Shown here piece by piece: positions 1 to 9,863 of a DNA stretch of 28,260 bases. Origin of the DNA: Ettlia oleoabundans (lineage: Eukaryota; Chlorophyta; Chlorophyceae; Chlamydomonadales); NCBI GenBank assembly GCA_019693395.1, contig JAAMXP010000150.1:1-28260 (forward strand). Direction: 5' to 3'. The notes under the pieces are model-generated. The model was not told the DNA's origin. It did no database searches and was given only the letters and a program-made list of their open reading frames with translations. Position numbers and translations under genes: made by a program. Every line of letters begins with the position of its first letter. The first letter of the stretch is position 1.

Positions 1-224
1 ATGATAAGGTACAGGGGACCACAAGTATAATTTACGTGCAGGCTGGGTGGACACTTTGCCAAATGTCCCTTCAAGGTTCAAGTATGAAGCAGGACTACCA
101 GGCATGCCGCGGGGCAACAGCTGGGGAAATAATCATGGTGGTGGTGGGCAGGTGGTGGGCAGGCTAATCAGAAAGATTCAGGCTGCTTGCGCCAAATGGC
201 ACAACACAGGCAGGCAGGCAGCAT

Positions 225-347
225 GTGCAGGCGGGCGTACTGCCTAGCAGGCCAACAGGCAGAAAGTGCGGGCAGGCGTACTGCCTAGCAGGCCAACAGG
301 CAGAAAGTGCGGGCAGGCGTACTGCCTAGCAGGCCAGCAGGCTGTCT
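225..347. repeat. 41-bp tandem repeat, three copies
   Basis: Three head-to-tail copies at 225-265, 266-306 and 307-347. The core gcgtactgcctagcaggcc is repeated exactly in all three. It lies downstream of the last visible protease exon (ending at 504), so it is probably inside an intron of that gene. I could not recognise a further protease exon in 1-503. Confidence 0.9.
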
Positions 348-503
348 CACTCCCCTCTCGGCAATGTGTTTGTTGTGGGGTGCACTCCTTTTTCCAGCTG
401 CTGCACCACGGCTGGACCCGTAGCGCTCACGCGCTCCACATGGGTGTAACCGACAGACAGGCAGACAGGCAGGCAGCATGGCAGCACGACAAAGCTGCCC
501 CAC

Positions 504-2455
504 CTGACAGTGGCAGGTTCTTGGAGAGGCACCAGTCCAAACACTTCAAGGCGTCGCCAACCGTGCCAAAGCCGGATGAGTCCATAAACTTGCAGATGTA
601 CAACGCGGCCTGCAGGGATCAAGCGGGCAAAACAGCAAAGGGTTGAATCATAGGACTTACAAATGTGAAAGGCAGCCTGCAGGTAAATTGGGTTAATGAC
701 AAAGCAGCTAGTCGACCGCATGCGGTGTCTGGAGAGGCTAATAGGGAGGGTTGAAAGTGTAGGCGGCTGGAAGGCCGCAACGTGCTGGGGTGGCTGCCTC
801 CGGCTCAACGGCACGCTGCAGTGATCGTATGTTGCTGAAGCGTGTAATGACTAGCGGCTGCAGTTTACCCTCGCTTGCCCAGCGATATGTGTGCAGAGCA
901 TTCTGTGCAGGGCTATGTTCAAGACCATGTGCAGGACTAGGTGCAGAGCACTATTTGCAGGATTATGTGCAGGACTATGCGGCGCAGGAGCTTACCCCCT
1001 GGTTCAGCAGCCCAGCCATACCCTGGCCGTTCCTTCTGGCAGCTATGAGACCAGCCATGTGGGTGCCGTGGCCGTGGTCGTCGTGCGCAGCTGCCAGCCC
1101 ATAGGCAGGAGGCCTGTCTGGCAGGAAGGCCGCGCCATCTACGCACAGGTGCTGCAAGTCTGGGTGGCCGCAGTCCACGCCAGAATCTGTGGTGCAGGAG
1201 GGGTTTGTGCAGGGGGGCAGGAGTTGAGTGGTAGATCAGGATGCACGACCAAAAATTGTGCAGGTGGGGCAGGAGTTTACTGGTTGCAGGTCAGAATGTG
1301 CAGTGCAGCAGGGGCAGGTGGAGCAGGAGGGCCAGGAGTGTGGTGGTGGTACTTTGGGAAGCATGGCCAGAATAGGCCGGCAGAACGGCAGGGCTTGGCA
1401 TAGCAGAGGAGCAGAGGAAAGGGCACGTGGGGATGTGCGTGAGCAAGGACAGGCCAGATATGCAGCCAGCTAGCACCCAGCCCAGCACAGCCCAGCACAG
1501 CACAGCATAGCATAGCATAGCATAGCATAGCACATTGCCGTGCAGGGCAGCAAGAGTGCATGCCAGGCGGACAGGCACGCACGGCACAGCGTCCTGCAGG
1601 CAGCCGCCAGGCATGACACCCCTTTCCCGCCCTTTTCCGCAGGAGCCATAAGGGAGGGGTGGCTGCCGCCAACCAAACGAGGGCTCCTACTGGTTGCACT
1701 GCGCTGCCCTGCTCACCCATCAGGCATATACGCGTACGCGTCTCTTCCGCCAGCGAAACGCCACGCCCTGCAATCCCTCTGCCCCAGACGTATCCAGCGC
1801 TGATGCGGTGCAGGGCCCAGCTCTGAGTCCAAAGCGGTTCTTGTGGCAGATGAGTGAAGGGGAAGTTGGGGGTGCTTGCTCCCTCATCGTCATCATCATC
1901 GCCGTCGTCGCCGTCGTCGTCGCCGTCGTCGTCGTCATCACCGTCATCAGAGTCCAGGTCAGCAATGTGGGCCCACAAGTTGGGTGCTGCAAACTCCACA
2001 CCCGGGATGCTGCTCAAGCGCCGCGCCGCCGCCACGGGCGACTCCCCAGGCAGCACCGGCACCGTCCCGGCCGCGCCCCCGGTTGAGAGCGGAGAAACAG
2101 TGGGCTGTAGGGAGCTAGTGGCAGCAACGGCTGCGCCTACGCCAGGGGAAGATCTTAATTTCACGAATACCGAGCCGGCGACTGTGGGGTTGACCAGCCG
2201 CGGGTCTTTGGAGGCGGCAGCTGCACCCTGCAACTAACCGGGAAGGTGCGGCGGGAGCTGCAAGCGGCTTGAGCTCAAGTGCGGACGCTCAGCGCCCGAT
2301 CGCAGTCGCTCAAAGCCAAAACGCATGTATGAAAACTGCACAGGGCCAAAGGAGCAGCGCCGGCCACGCACCGTGATTGCAAGGATGACCAAGGAAGTGG
2401 CGAGAACTTGGTTAGGCACTCTAGCCGGGCCCCGGCGTCCCCGCCCGGCGACCAT
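504..2455 (-). CDS. secreted subtilisin-like serine protease (S8), 5' part only
   Basis: Inferred exons (minus strand): 2455-2372, 2227-1717, 1186-996 and 609-504, with compatible phases; the rest lies beyond the left edge. Translation starts at the ATG at 2455 with a basic, then hydrophobic leader (NQVLATSLVILAIT), so export is likely. The second exon is a propeptide-like region (SSIPGVEFAAPN) holding a run of about 25 Asp/Gly residues, then the usual entry to the catalytic domain (PLWTQSWALHRISAGYVWG). The catalytic Asp is in TRICLMDSGVDCGHPDL, rebuilt across the second intron, and the catalytic His is in HGHGTHMAGLIAA. The fourth exon (LYICKFMDSSGFGTVGDALK) fits the strand and helix after the His motif. 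The oxyanion Asn and the Ser are outside the window, so activity cannot be judged. Function: secreted endopeptidase, by family knowledge. The family call is firm and the exon edges fairly firm. Confidence 0.85.
890..985. repeat. degenerate short repeat in protease intron 3
   Basis: Units of about 12 bases resembling catagtcctgca (minus strand) recur through the 5' part of the intron between the His-motif exon and the next exon. They begin about ten bases inside the donor and do not copy the splice site itself. Confidence 0.6.
1485..1535. repeat. pentanucleotide microsatellite (agcat/agcac)
   Basis: A run of about five agcat units preceded by agcac and agccc variants, inside protease intron 2 (1716-1187). 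Simple repeat with no coding role seen. Confidence 0.85.
1880..1955 (-). repeat. Asp-codon trinucleotide repeat in the protease propeptide
   Basis: The plus strand shows cgtcat/cgtcgc runs. On the minus strand these read as GAC/GAT/GGC codons in frame with the protease, giving about 25 Asp and Gly residues between the propeptide-like region and the catalytic domain. It is within exon 2, so it is translated if the model is right. Confidence 0.85.
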
Positions 2456-2922
2456 GCTGCCTCTGCAGAGAACAAAGGCAAAGCTTGGAGGAATAGCAGG
2501 CGAATCTCCCGCTCCTGGAGAGCCTGCTGTGCTGCGCTAAATGCGAAAAGCATCCATCAATTTACTGAAAAGATAGCGACTTGGGTGGGATTAAATGGTA
2601 TTCCATGCAGAATCGCGCCTCCTGTTAGCAAATTTGAGCTTCACTTGAGTGAGTGGGCAGAGTGGGCTCCGGAAAGTCGCCGACCTTGTACACTTGCGGT
2701 GCTCGCGATGGTTGTTCAGCTTTCACAAACAGCAAATGAGAAGAAATCTGCTTCCGGTCGGCCGGCTGCGCTGGTCGTGAATACTGCATGAAATCCCTCC
2801 CCCACCTCACAATTCGCAGTATGAGGGTTCGACGCATTCCAATTCTAAATGTAAATGAAAGAACTAGGTTTTTATGCGAGTCAGCCGAGCCAGATAGTGC
2901 CGTCAGCTTCCTTCCACAATTA
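2456..2922. other. spacer between protease start and J-protein stop
   Basis: Both neighbours are on the minus strand, so this 467-base spacer must hold the 3' untranslated region of the J-protein gene and the promoter and 5' leader of the protease. I see no convincing open frame, TATA box or chlorophyte TGTAA polyadenylation signal in it. Confidence 0.6.
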
Positions 2923-5900
2923 CTATCGGCCGCCTTTTGGTCGCTCAGAGAGCAGCTTGTAGGCCGCCGTCACACGCATGAATCGTTCGCGGGCCGCCTC
3001 CTGCGCCGCGCAGGGGTCTGCTCCACCTCCTCCCCTGCTGCCGCCGCCGCCTTGGGCAGAGTCTGCCCTCGCCAATCGCTGCTGCTTGTCAGGGTGTAGC
3101 TGCAGCGCCAGTCGCTTGTATGCTCGAGCCACTGATGTGGCATCCGCACCAAGAGGCAGGCCCAGCTCAGCATAAGCATCCGCCTCCTGCCGCAGCACAG
3201 CCAGGTTGCCGCTAGCCGCCGCACCCGCAGACGCCCGCTGCTGCGCGGCGGCCGCCTCTGCGGCACACCGTCGCTCCTTTTCCGCCTTCCACTGGGCGTC
3301 CACAGCGTGCTGGTCGGCACGACAGCCGCACAGGGAGCAGAAGAACATCACGTCTGGGTTGTTGGCATCGCTGGTCCTGCACACGCAGCAGACCCAAATC
3401 AGCAGCATGTTAGTCGCTGGTCCTGCAGATGCACCAAACCCAGATTAGCAGCATGTTAATCGTTGGTCCTGCACATGTGCCACACCCAAATCAGCATATT
3501 GCTAATCCCTGGTCCTTCACACACAGCAGATCCAGTACAGCAGGCGTGGTGCCAGCATGTTGGTTGCCAGGTTCTTTGTTCTTAGGATCCCAGGCTACAG
3601 CAGCCAAGCTTGACTTTCACACGGAAGCATTTGCAGGCGTGGTGTTTGGTATGCCATATCAAACGCACGCTGCTGTGCTGAGGGGCACAGGCATGGAAAA
3701 CCCAACGATACAAGCACAGGTGGCACCCCCTTGAGCCCCACACCACCACCATCAACACCACCACCGCTCTAGATAGCACACACCTGAACAAGATGCGGAA
3801 GCCCGGGCATCCAGTGCAGGCGCGACATGTGGTACGCTTCTGCTGCGTCATCATGTCGCAGTCAGTCTCCTGCAGCTGCTCATCACAGCTGGCGGCAGCC
3901 GCCCGCCGCTCCTTCGTCGCCTTGATGCGCCTCTGCCGCTCATCCCAGTCCACGGGCGGCAGCTGCACAGCGCTGTCGGCTGCAAATAGGGTATGCCCCG
4001 CGGCGGCAGCACCGGCTGCGCTGCCCCCTAGGCAGGCCTGCCGCTGCTTCTCCCGCTGCCGCTGCCGCTCGGCCTGCTCCCGCCGGCGGCGTTGGCGGGC
4101 CTCTCGAGTGGCTGCCTCCCTACTGGTTTCATGGTCGCTACAGGGACAGCCGCATGCCATGCAGTGCATGCCTCCCAAGGCAGCACCCAGTCCCATAGGT
4201 AGCTGGGATGCAGCGCCCCTGACACTATCACTCCCCGGCCTCGCCAGCTGTGCCATCATGACTGCTGCAAGGTCTTCAGGTGCCGCCGGCCGAAAGCGAG
4301 GGCAGCCCTCCACGCCACACAGCTTGCATGCTGCCCGGGGAACCCCTGCTGCATCCTTTGCAAGTGCGGCTGCCTCTGAGGCCGCACACATGTCCTTCAA
4401 GATGCCCAGTCCCAAACCAGCTGCACCATCGAAGCTCATCCCCCCAGTGCTGCAAGCGCCACCTGGGGATCGTACTTGGGATTGGGCAGCTTTCCCATTC
4501 GGCTGCCGCCTGCCCCCCTTGGTCGGCGGCGGCGGAATCTGCTCGCCAGCTGCAGCCAGCTGGCGCCTTGCGGCTTCCACAGTAGCCAGCCACTCCTGCG
4601 TACCATCCACCCCTTGCTCTTCATCGCTGCCTTCCTCGCCGCTGCTAGACCTGCCGTCACCACTGCTATCACTATCATCATCGTCACTATGACTGCCAGA
4701 AGAGCCGCTGCTGCCACTACTACCGCTGCTGCCGCTGCGCTGGCTGCTTGCGCTGGTGCCAGCGCTGGTGCCACCGCTGCCGCTGGTGCTTGGCATGCTG
4801 ACAGGTGCAGAAGCACTCAGCACGGCTGCACTAGCTGGTGCATCATCAGTACTGGAGGCGCTGCCAGCTGGCCTGCGGACCTCGCCCTCTACTTTCTTCC
4901 CCCCTGCTTTCTTCCCACCTTGTGCTTCGCCCCCATCTTCTTCCTCCCCCTCGCCAACAGAAGGGCAAGTTGTGCGGCCAGCAGAGGGTGCATCATCTTC
5001 CCCCTCGCTGCTGGGTCTGCTGGCCAGGGTCCAGCCATCGCTCTCGCGGCCGCCACCGCCACCGCTGCCTCTGCAATCACGGCTGGCGCTGCCGCCGCTG
5101 CCCCCGCTGCTTTCCCAGCTGGCAACGCTTCCAGGGCCCGAGTTGGGTACAGCATCCAGCGCTGCGGGTGCACCAGCTTGAAACAATGGGCTGCTTCTTG
5201 TTTTCCCATGAGCAGTGCCACTAGGCAGTTCAGAGTACACCTCCTCCACATCACTATCTTCCTCACCGCGGCTGCTGCTGCGGCTGTGGCTGCTGCTGCT
5301 GCTACTGCTGTTCCTACCACTGCTGCTGCTGTCTGTCAGCACTTCGTCCAAGCCCTGCAGGCTGTCAGCATGCAGCCCAGAAGGGCCAGGCCTGTTACTG
5401 GTGGTGGCACCATGCTTGCTGCCTGGCTCTGAGACCGGCTGTGCGATGTGGGTGGGTGGCTTGCGGTTGCTGCCGCTTGTTCTTAAAACCTCGGCTGAGA
5501 TCCCTACACCTGGGGTGAGGCTGCTGCTGGCAGGGCCAACAGCTGATGGGGTGAGGCTGCTGCTGGGCGGCAACTCACTGGCAGAAGCAGCAGCTGGGGT
5601 GAGACTGCTGCTGGGTGGTGGCTTATTGGCAGGAGCAGCAGCTGGGGTGAGACTGCTGCTGGCAGGCCCAACAGTTGCGGCGTGAGAGGTGCTGGGCCGT
5701 GGTAGCCCCCTGTCGGGTGCAACAACAGGGGTGTCCCTGCTGCTGGGTTGGCGCCCACTGAATTGCGCAATCAGCACAGTGGGAGCGCGGCGACCGGCAG
5801 ACGTTGGGGGGCGCCGCAAGGGGCGGCCGGCGGCTGCCGCTGCTGCGGCGGCAGCCACGTCCAGCACGCTGGGCTGCTCTGTTAACGGGCTGTAGGGTGG

Positions 5901-8900
5901 CAGCTTGGAATCTATAGCAGGCTCTTGCTCCTCCTCCTCCTCCTCCCCCTCCACTTCTCTCTGGTGGTGTTCCTCCTCCTCCACATCTCCTCCCAGCCGC
6001 AGCTTCCCGTACCCCTGCTGCTGCTGCTGCTCCTTCTCGTTCTCCTCCTCCTGCTGCTGCTCTGCTGTCCAAGGTCCGGTAGTTGACTTTGCTGTGTGAC
6101 CTGGACGCTGGTGGCCACTACTGCCTTTCAAACCCTCCAGGGAGTGCACAACAGCTGGGATGAGACTGCTGCTGGGTGGTGGCCCAATGGCCAGCCCTAC
6201 AGCTGTTGGGGTGACACTGCTGCAGGGTGGTGGCCCACTGCCAGGTGTGATAGGAGCGGTGGGAGCGCGGCGACCAGCAGACGTGGGGGGGCGCCGCAAG
6301 GGGCGGGCCGCTGCGGCGGCGGCTGAAGCAACATCCAGAATGCTGGGCTGCTTTGTTGGAGGGCTGCTGGGTGGCAGCCGGGACTCTATGCCAGGCTGTG
6401 GTTCCTCCTCCTCCTCCTCACCTCCTCGCAGCAGCCGCTCCCTCTGTCCCTGCTGCTGCTCCTCCTCCACCTCGTCTTCATCCTCGCCGTCGTCTTCTGT
6501 CCAATGTTCAGCGGTTGGCTTTGCTGTGCGACTTGGCTGCTGGCGGCCGCTGCTGCCCTTCAAGCCATCCAGGGAGTGCCCAACAGCTGGGCTGGAACTG
6601 CTGCCGGGCGATGGCCCAATAGCAAGCCCTACAGCTGGGGTGACACTGCTGCTGGGAAGTGGTGGCCCACTGGCGTGCGCACTGTGCACAGTGGGAGCGC
6701 GGCGACCGGCGGACGTTGGGGGGCGCCGCAAGGGGCGGGCGGTGGAGGTTGCCTCTGCCGCTGCAGCTACATCCAGAATGCTGGGTGGCGGCTCTTTCTC
6801 CTCCTCCTCCTGCTCCTCCTCCTCGTCGTCGTTCCCTCGCTTCTGCTCCTCTACTGTTCTCAAAAGGTGCTGTGCCTCCTCCTCATCTCCTCCCAGCTGC
6901 TGCTCCCTGTCTCCCTCCTGCTGTGCCTGCTGGCGCTGCTCCTCTTCCTGCTGGCGCTGCTCCGCCTCCTGCAGGCGCCGCTGCCCCTGAGGCTCCACCA
7001 GCACTTCATGCCGCTGCTCCTTTGGCTGCTCCAGCTGCCCTGGCCCCTGCCCTTCTTCCACCTCCTCCTGCTGCCCTGGCCCCTGCCCTTCTTCCACATC
7101 CTCCTGCTGCCCTGGCCCCTGCCCTTCTTCCATCTCCTCCTGCTGCTGGCCTGTATGCTCCACCAGCACTTCCTCCAGCCCCTCCTTCTCATCCAGCTGC
7201 TCCTGCTGCCCTTGCTCCTGCCCTTCTTCCGTATCTTCCCTCCTCCTACCTCCCTCCGCCATTGCGGAATCTTGGTGGGCGACTGCCGCCCCCTCCTCTG
7301 GCGTCCCAAACAGGAGGGCCTCAAACCCCCGCATCTGCCGCTGCAGCTGAGCCAGCTTCGCCTGTGCCGCCGCAACCTGGCTCTGCAGCTGGCGCCAAGC
7401 TGGCAGCAGCTCCTCGCGTGGGTGTGCAAGCTGGGAAGCCGGCCTGGCCATATTGCTGCCTGGGCGGTTGGTGGGGGCGCTGTTGCCTGAGTGAGGGCTG
7501 ACGGGCCCGGCGCTGCTGCTGCTGCTGCTGCTCCTACTGCTGCTGTGGTTGCTGGGATCTTTGCCTGTGCTGTGAGTGCTCCTGTGCAATGCTGTAACGC
7601 CCGGTATGTTAGAGGGCTCAGTGCTGCTGCGGATGGTCGGCTCTTCACCACTCCTGTATCCGCTGCCGTGCCCTGATGGGGCACCTGGCACGCCAGAGGG
7701 CGCGATGCTGCCGCACTCAGCACCCAGCAGACTGCCCTCCCCAGCGGAATTGCCCCTGCCTCTGTTGCTGTCCTCTGAAGTTGAATCTGCAGGTGCAGGG
7801 CTGCTGCTCTTAGCTTGTGGAGGCTGTGTAAGAGTCGCCGGCTTGCGGCGCCCACGCAGCGGCGGCGGCGTGCCCAGCAGGCCGCCATGCTTTGCCTGCT
7901 GTGCTCGCATCGCCTGCTGTGCTTTTCTCAGCCCGTCTTGAAGCGCCGAGTTGCCGGCATCAAGCTTCAGGCCAGCCTGGTAGGCCTCTGCTGCTGCCTC
8001 AGGGCGGCCCAGCTGCAGCAGCGCTGCTGCCCTGCGGCCGTGCGCCTTGGGCCAGTCAGGACGCAGGGACAGTGCGTGGCCAGCGTCACTCAACGCCTGC
8101 TGCGCACTGCAATACAGAAACACGCAAAAACAGGAAGAACAGGGCGGTATGTATGCCTGTTGTTGATAAGAATAGGTTGCTCGTGTTGGTATCATGCTCG
8201 TTTCGTTGCAGGACTGCATGTACAATAAGTCATAGCTCCCAGCTAAGACACACTATGGCTGAGCGGCTGCACCCACCAGCCGTTGGCCAGGTAAGCGGCA
8301 GCTCGATTGCTCCACAGTGCGGCATCGCTTGCACACAGGGAAATGGCCTTTGAGTAATGGGCCACTGCAGAGTCCCACTGCCTCTGAGCAAAGGCGTCGT
8401 TGCCAAGCTCCCTCTCCTGCAGGGCGCAGATGGGGCAGAGCAGAGACCGGCACCATAACAAGCGGCCAGAATGAGACAAACATGGGGCATGCTGCTGTCC
8501 AACCGTCTGCGCCGTTAGGAATGAAGACGGAAAGCCTTTCACCACAGTTTGCTTAGTGTGTTCAAGTCTTGACTGCCTTGCATAAGGGTGGTAAACTCTT
8601 AGGGGGCTTAAGGGAATCTGCAACACAACCCTACCTGTTCGTGCTCCACCACCTCGTGAGCCTGTGACGGGCAGCCGCAGCGGGAGCAGCTCAACAGGGC
8701 GAGGTCGTTGTCCGGGTGGCGCCGCCCCTGCAGCATTGTGATGACGAGCCAGATGGTGTTATCAAACAATCTGTAAGGGGCAGTTAACTCATGCAAAACT
8801 GGGTTGCTGGATACAAGACCTGTTGACAGAGTCCAATATTGCAGCAGCAGCGGCTGCAAAGGAAGAGGACTCATTGCACTGCAGCATCCTGCGGGCAACG

Positions 8901-9114
8901 GGCTATTTACCTTGTCCTCCGGATTCACTGTGTACTCGCTTGTAAACTTTTGATAGCGCCCGCAGCGGTCGCACTGCAGGCACCGCCCTCGGCAGACCCC
9001 GAACAGGTCGCGGGAGGTGATGGGGTCTGACAGGAACGCAGCCCGCGGTGCCGATGGATACCCTTCGTTGGCCGACGAGCTGCGATCGGGGCGGGAGGCC
9101 GCACGAGGTTGCAT
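2923..9114 (-). CDS. giant TPR and C-terminal J-domain protein with three Cys/His modules
   Basis: Inferred exons: 9114-8635 (possibly interrupted by a small intron), 8416-8277, 8106-3784 (one 4.3-kb exon) and 3376-2923, about 1,798 residues. Order: Cys/His module 1 (about 45-153: C45, C48, C51, then SCSRCGCPSQAH); TPR helices (about 161-275, ERELGNDAFAQRQWDSAVAH, NRAAAYL, DWPKAHGR); about 1,000 residues of Ser/Glu/Gln-rich disorder with internal repeats; module 2 (CKLCGVEGCPRFR, HCMACGCPCSDH); module 3 (CRACTGCPGFR, spliced to FCSLCGCRADQH); and a C-terminal J domain with LALQLHPDK (the HPD needed to stimulate Hsp70) and a Gly-rich insert before its last helix. Known: J domains recruit Hsp70, and TPRs bind peptides or chaperone tails. 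Inferred: a co-chaperone scaffold with metal-binding modules. I do not recognise this architecture. The ATG at 9114 is the first in frame. Confidence 0.8.
3368..3535 (-). repeat. 46-bp repeat, about 3.7 copies, carrying a 3' splice site
   Basis: Copies begin at 3368, 3414, 3460 and 3506, exactly 46 bases apart, each starting tcgctggtcctgc or a close variant. The first copy spans the acceptor and first bases of the last J-protein exon (start 3376). The others lie upstream in the intron, and each keeps an AG followed by GACC at 3422, 3468 and 3514. Confidence 0.9.
5515..5690 (-). repeat. Ser-Leu-Thr-Pro repeat tract in the J-protein
   Basis: On the plus strand ggggtgaggctgctgctggg and variants recur about four times. 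On the minus strand this encodes repeated PPSSSLTPAA-type units in the disordered region. Translated low-complexity repeat. Confidence 0.75.
5700..6795 (-). repeat. tandem 145-160-residue repeat in the J-protein
   Basis: Three units, each opening with PS(I/V)LDVA, an Ala run, and the nearly invariant block RPLRRPPTSAGRRAPT, whose DNA lies near 6690-6737, 6259-6306 and 5780-5826 (spacing about 431 and 479 bases). Within each full unit there follow a Ser/Pro part, HSL(D/E)GLKGSSG, and a Glu/Gln-rich acidic run. The third unit is partial. The basic block is far better conserved than the acidic runs, which suggests selection on it. Confidence 0.85.
7035..7142 (-). repeat. 36-bp coding minisatellite, three copies
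   Basis: Copies at 7035-7070, 7071-7106 and 7107-7142. On the minus strand each encodes a 12-residue unit, EEGQGPGQQE plus two variable residues, in the Glu/Gln-rich part of the J-protein. The length keeps the frame. Confidence 0.9.
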
Positions 9115-9863
9115 CCTGCAGCTGACCACCCAACTTCCTGGCGTCGCCGGCTTGCGTTTGGAGCGAAAACTGTAAAACGTACAGGAAGACAGCGGGAGCT
9201 GCGGCTAACGGGCGGCCGCAAGCGGAGAGGTTAGTGCGACAGCTGGCGGAGCGCCGGCACCCGACCAGGCCGGCGCCCAATGAGGCTTCGCGACGTAGAA
9301 GTTGCTTGAGCCAACCGAATGCATCCTTAGCACTCAGTGTCTAAACTGGTATACCAAACAAGGCCGCAGGAGCGGCCTTTTCAACCCACGCTACTCTCCC
9401 TACACATGCACCACCGTTACCGCAAGCTGCTGGAGCGTGTTTGAGTCTCCACTTATGCCATGTTACACAGGAAGGGAACGAAGCATTTGATAACATGCTG
9501 GTATAAAAAGCTTACAAGAATTAAACATGGTGTTGTCCATATTGATGGGTGCCCAATAACCCTTCCAGCAAGCCTGGCGGTTTACCTTACACGGCCGAGT
9601 TTCCCTGCCCCACCCTGGCGCCCGCTGGCGTCACCGCCATCAGGTGGCCATCCACTGCCATCCGCTCCATGGAGCCAGCAAGCTCCCGTTCCATCAGATC
9701 CTGCACATTGCCGTCCACCAGAACGCAACAAATATGTAAACGGTGACATCATAGATGGTGGGCTTGCCTAGTTGCAACTCCTCGGCTTGCCAGTTGCAAC
9801 GGCAAACGCTGCCCGGAGCAGGGCTTCACACCTCTACCTGTGCAAGCTGTCGAGCCAGCTCTG
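9115..9863. other. spacer between J-protein start and ZIP4 stop
   Basis: About 750 bases between two minus-strand genes. The part next to 9864 should be the ZIP4 3' untranslated region and the part next to 9114 the J-protein promoter and leader. No open frame here resembles a known protein. Confidence 0.6.
9587..9591 (-). terminator. candidate TGTAA polyadenylation signal for ZIP4
   Basis: TGTAA on the minus strand, 273 bases past the inferred ZIP4 stop. TGTAA is the usual chlorophyte polyadenylation signal. Two more copies at 9512-9516 and 9463-9467 are alternatives, so the exact site is open. Confidence 0.35.

Noticed and set aside
1..250. Small plus-strand gene at 47-247 and a further protease exon in 1-503
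   Set aside because: The plus frame has repetitive composition and no domain. On the minus strand no segment with the expected subtilase motifs and a matching phase could be found, and the stretch near 130 hits a stop.
2228..2236. Protease start at 2233
   Set aside because: The codon is TTG and follows a stop; the sequence ttgcag is an acceptor. An upstream exon with ATG at 2455 and a signal-peptide-like leader joins in phase.
4476..7501. Several long plus-strand open frames opposite the big J-protein exon
   Set aside because: They are antisense shadows of a GC-rich, low-complexity exon. Their products are Leu/Ala/Pro/Ser runs without domains, while the minus frame joins in phase to TPR and J-domain exons.
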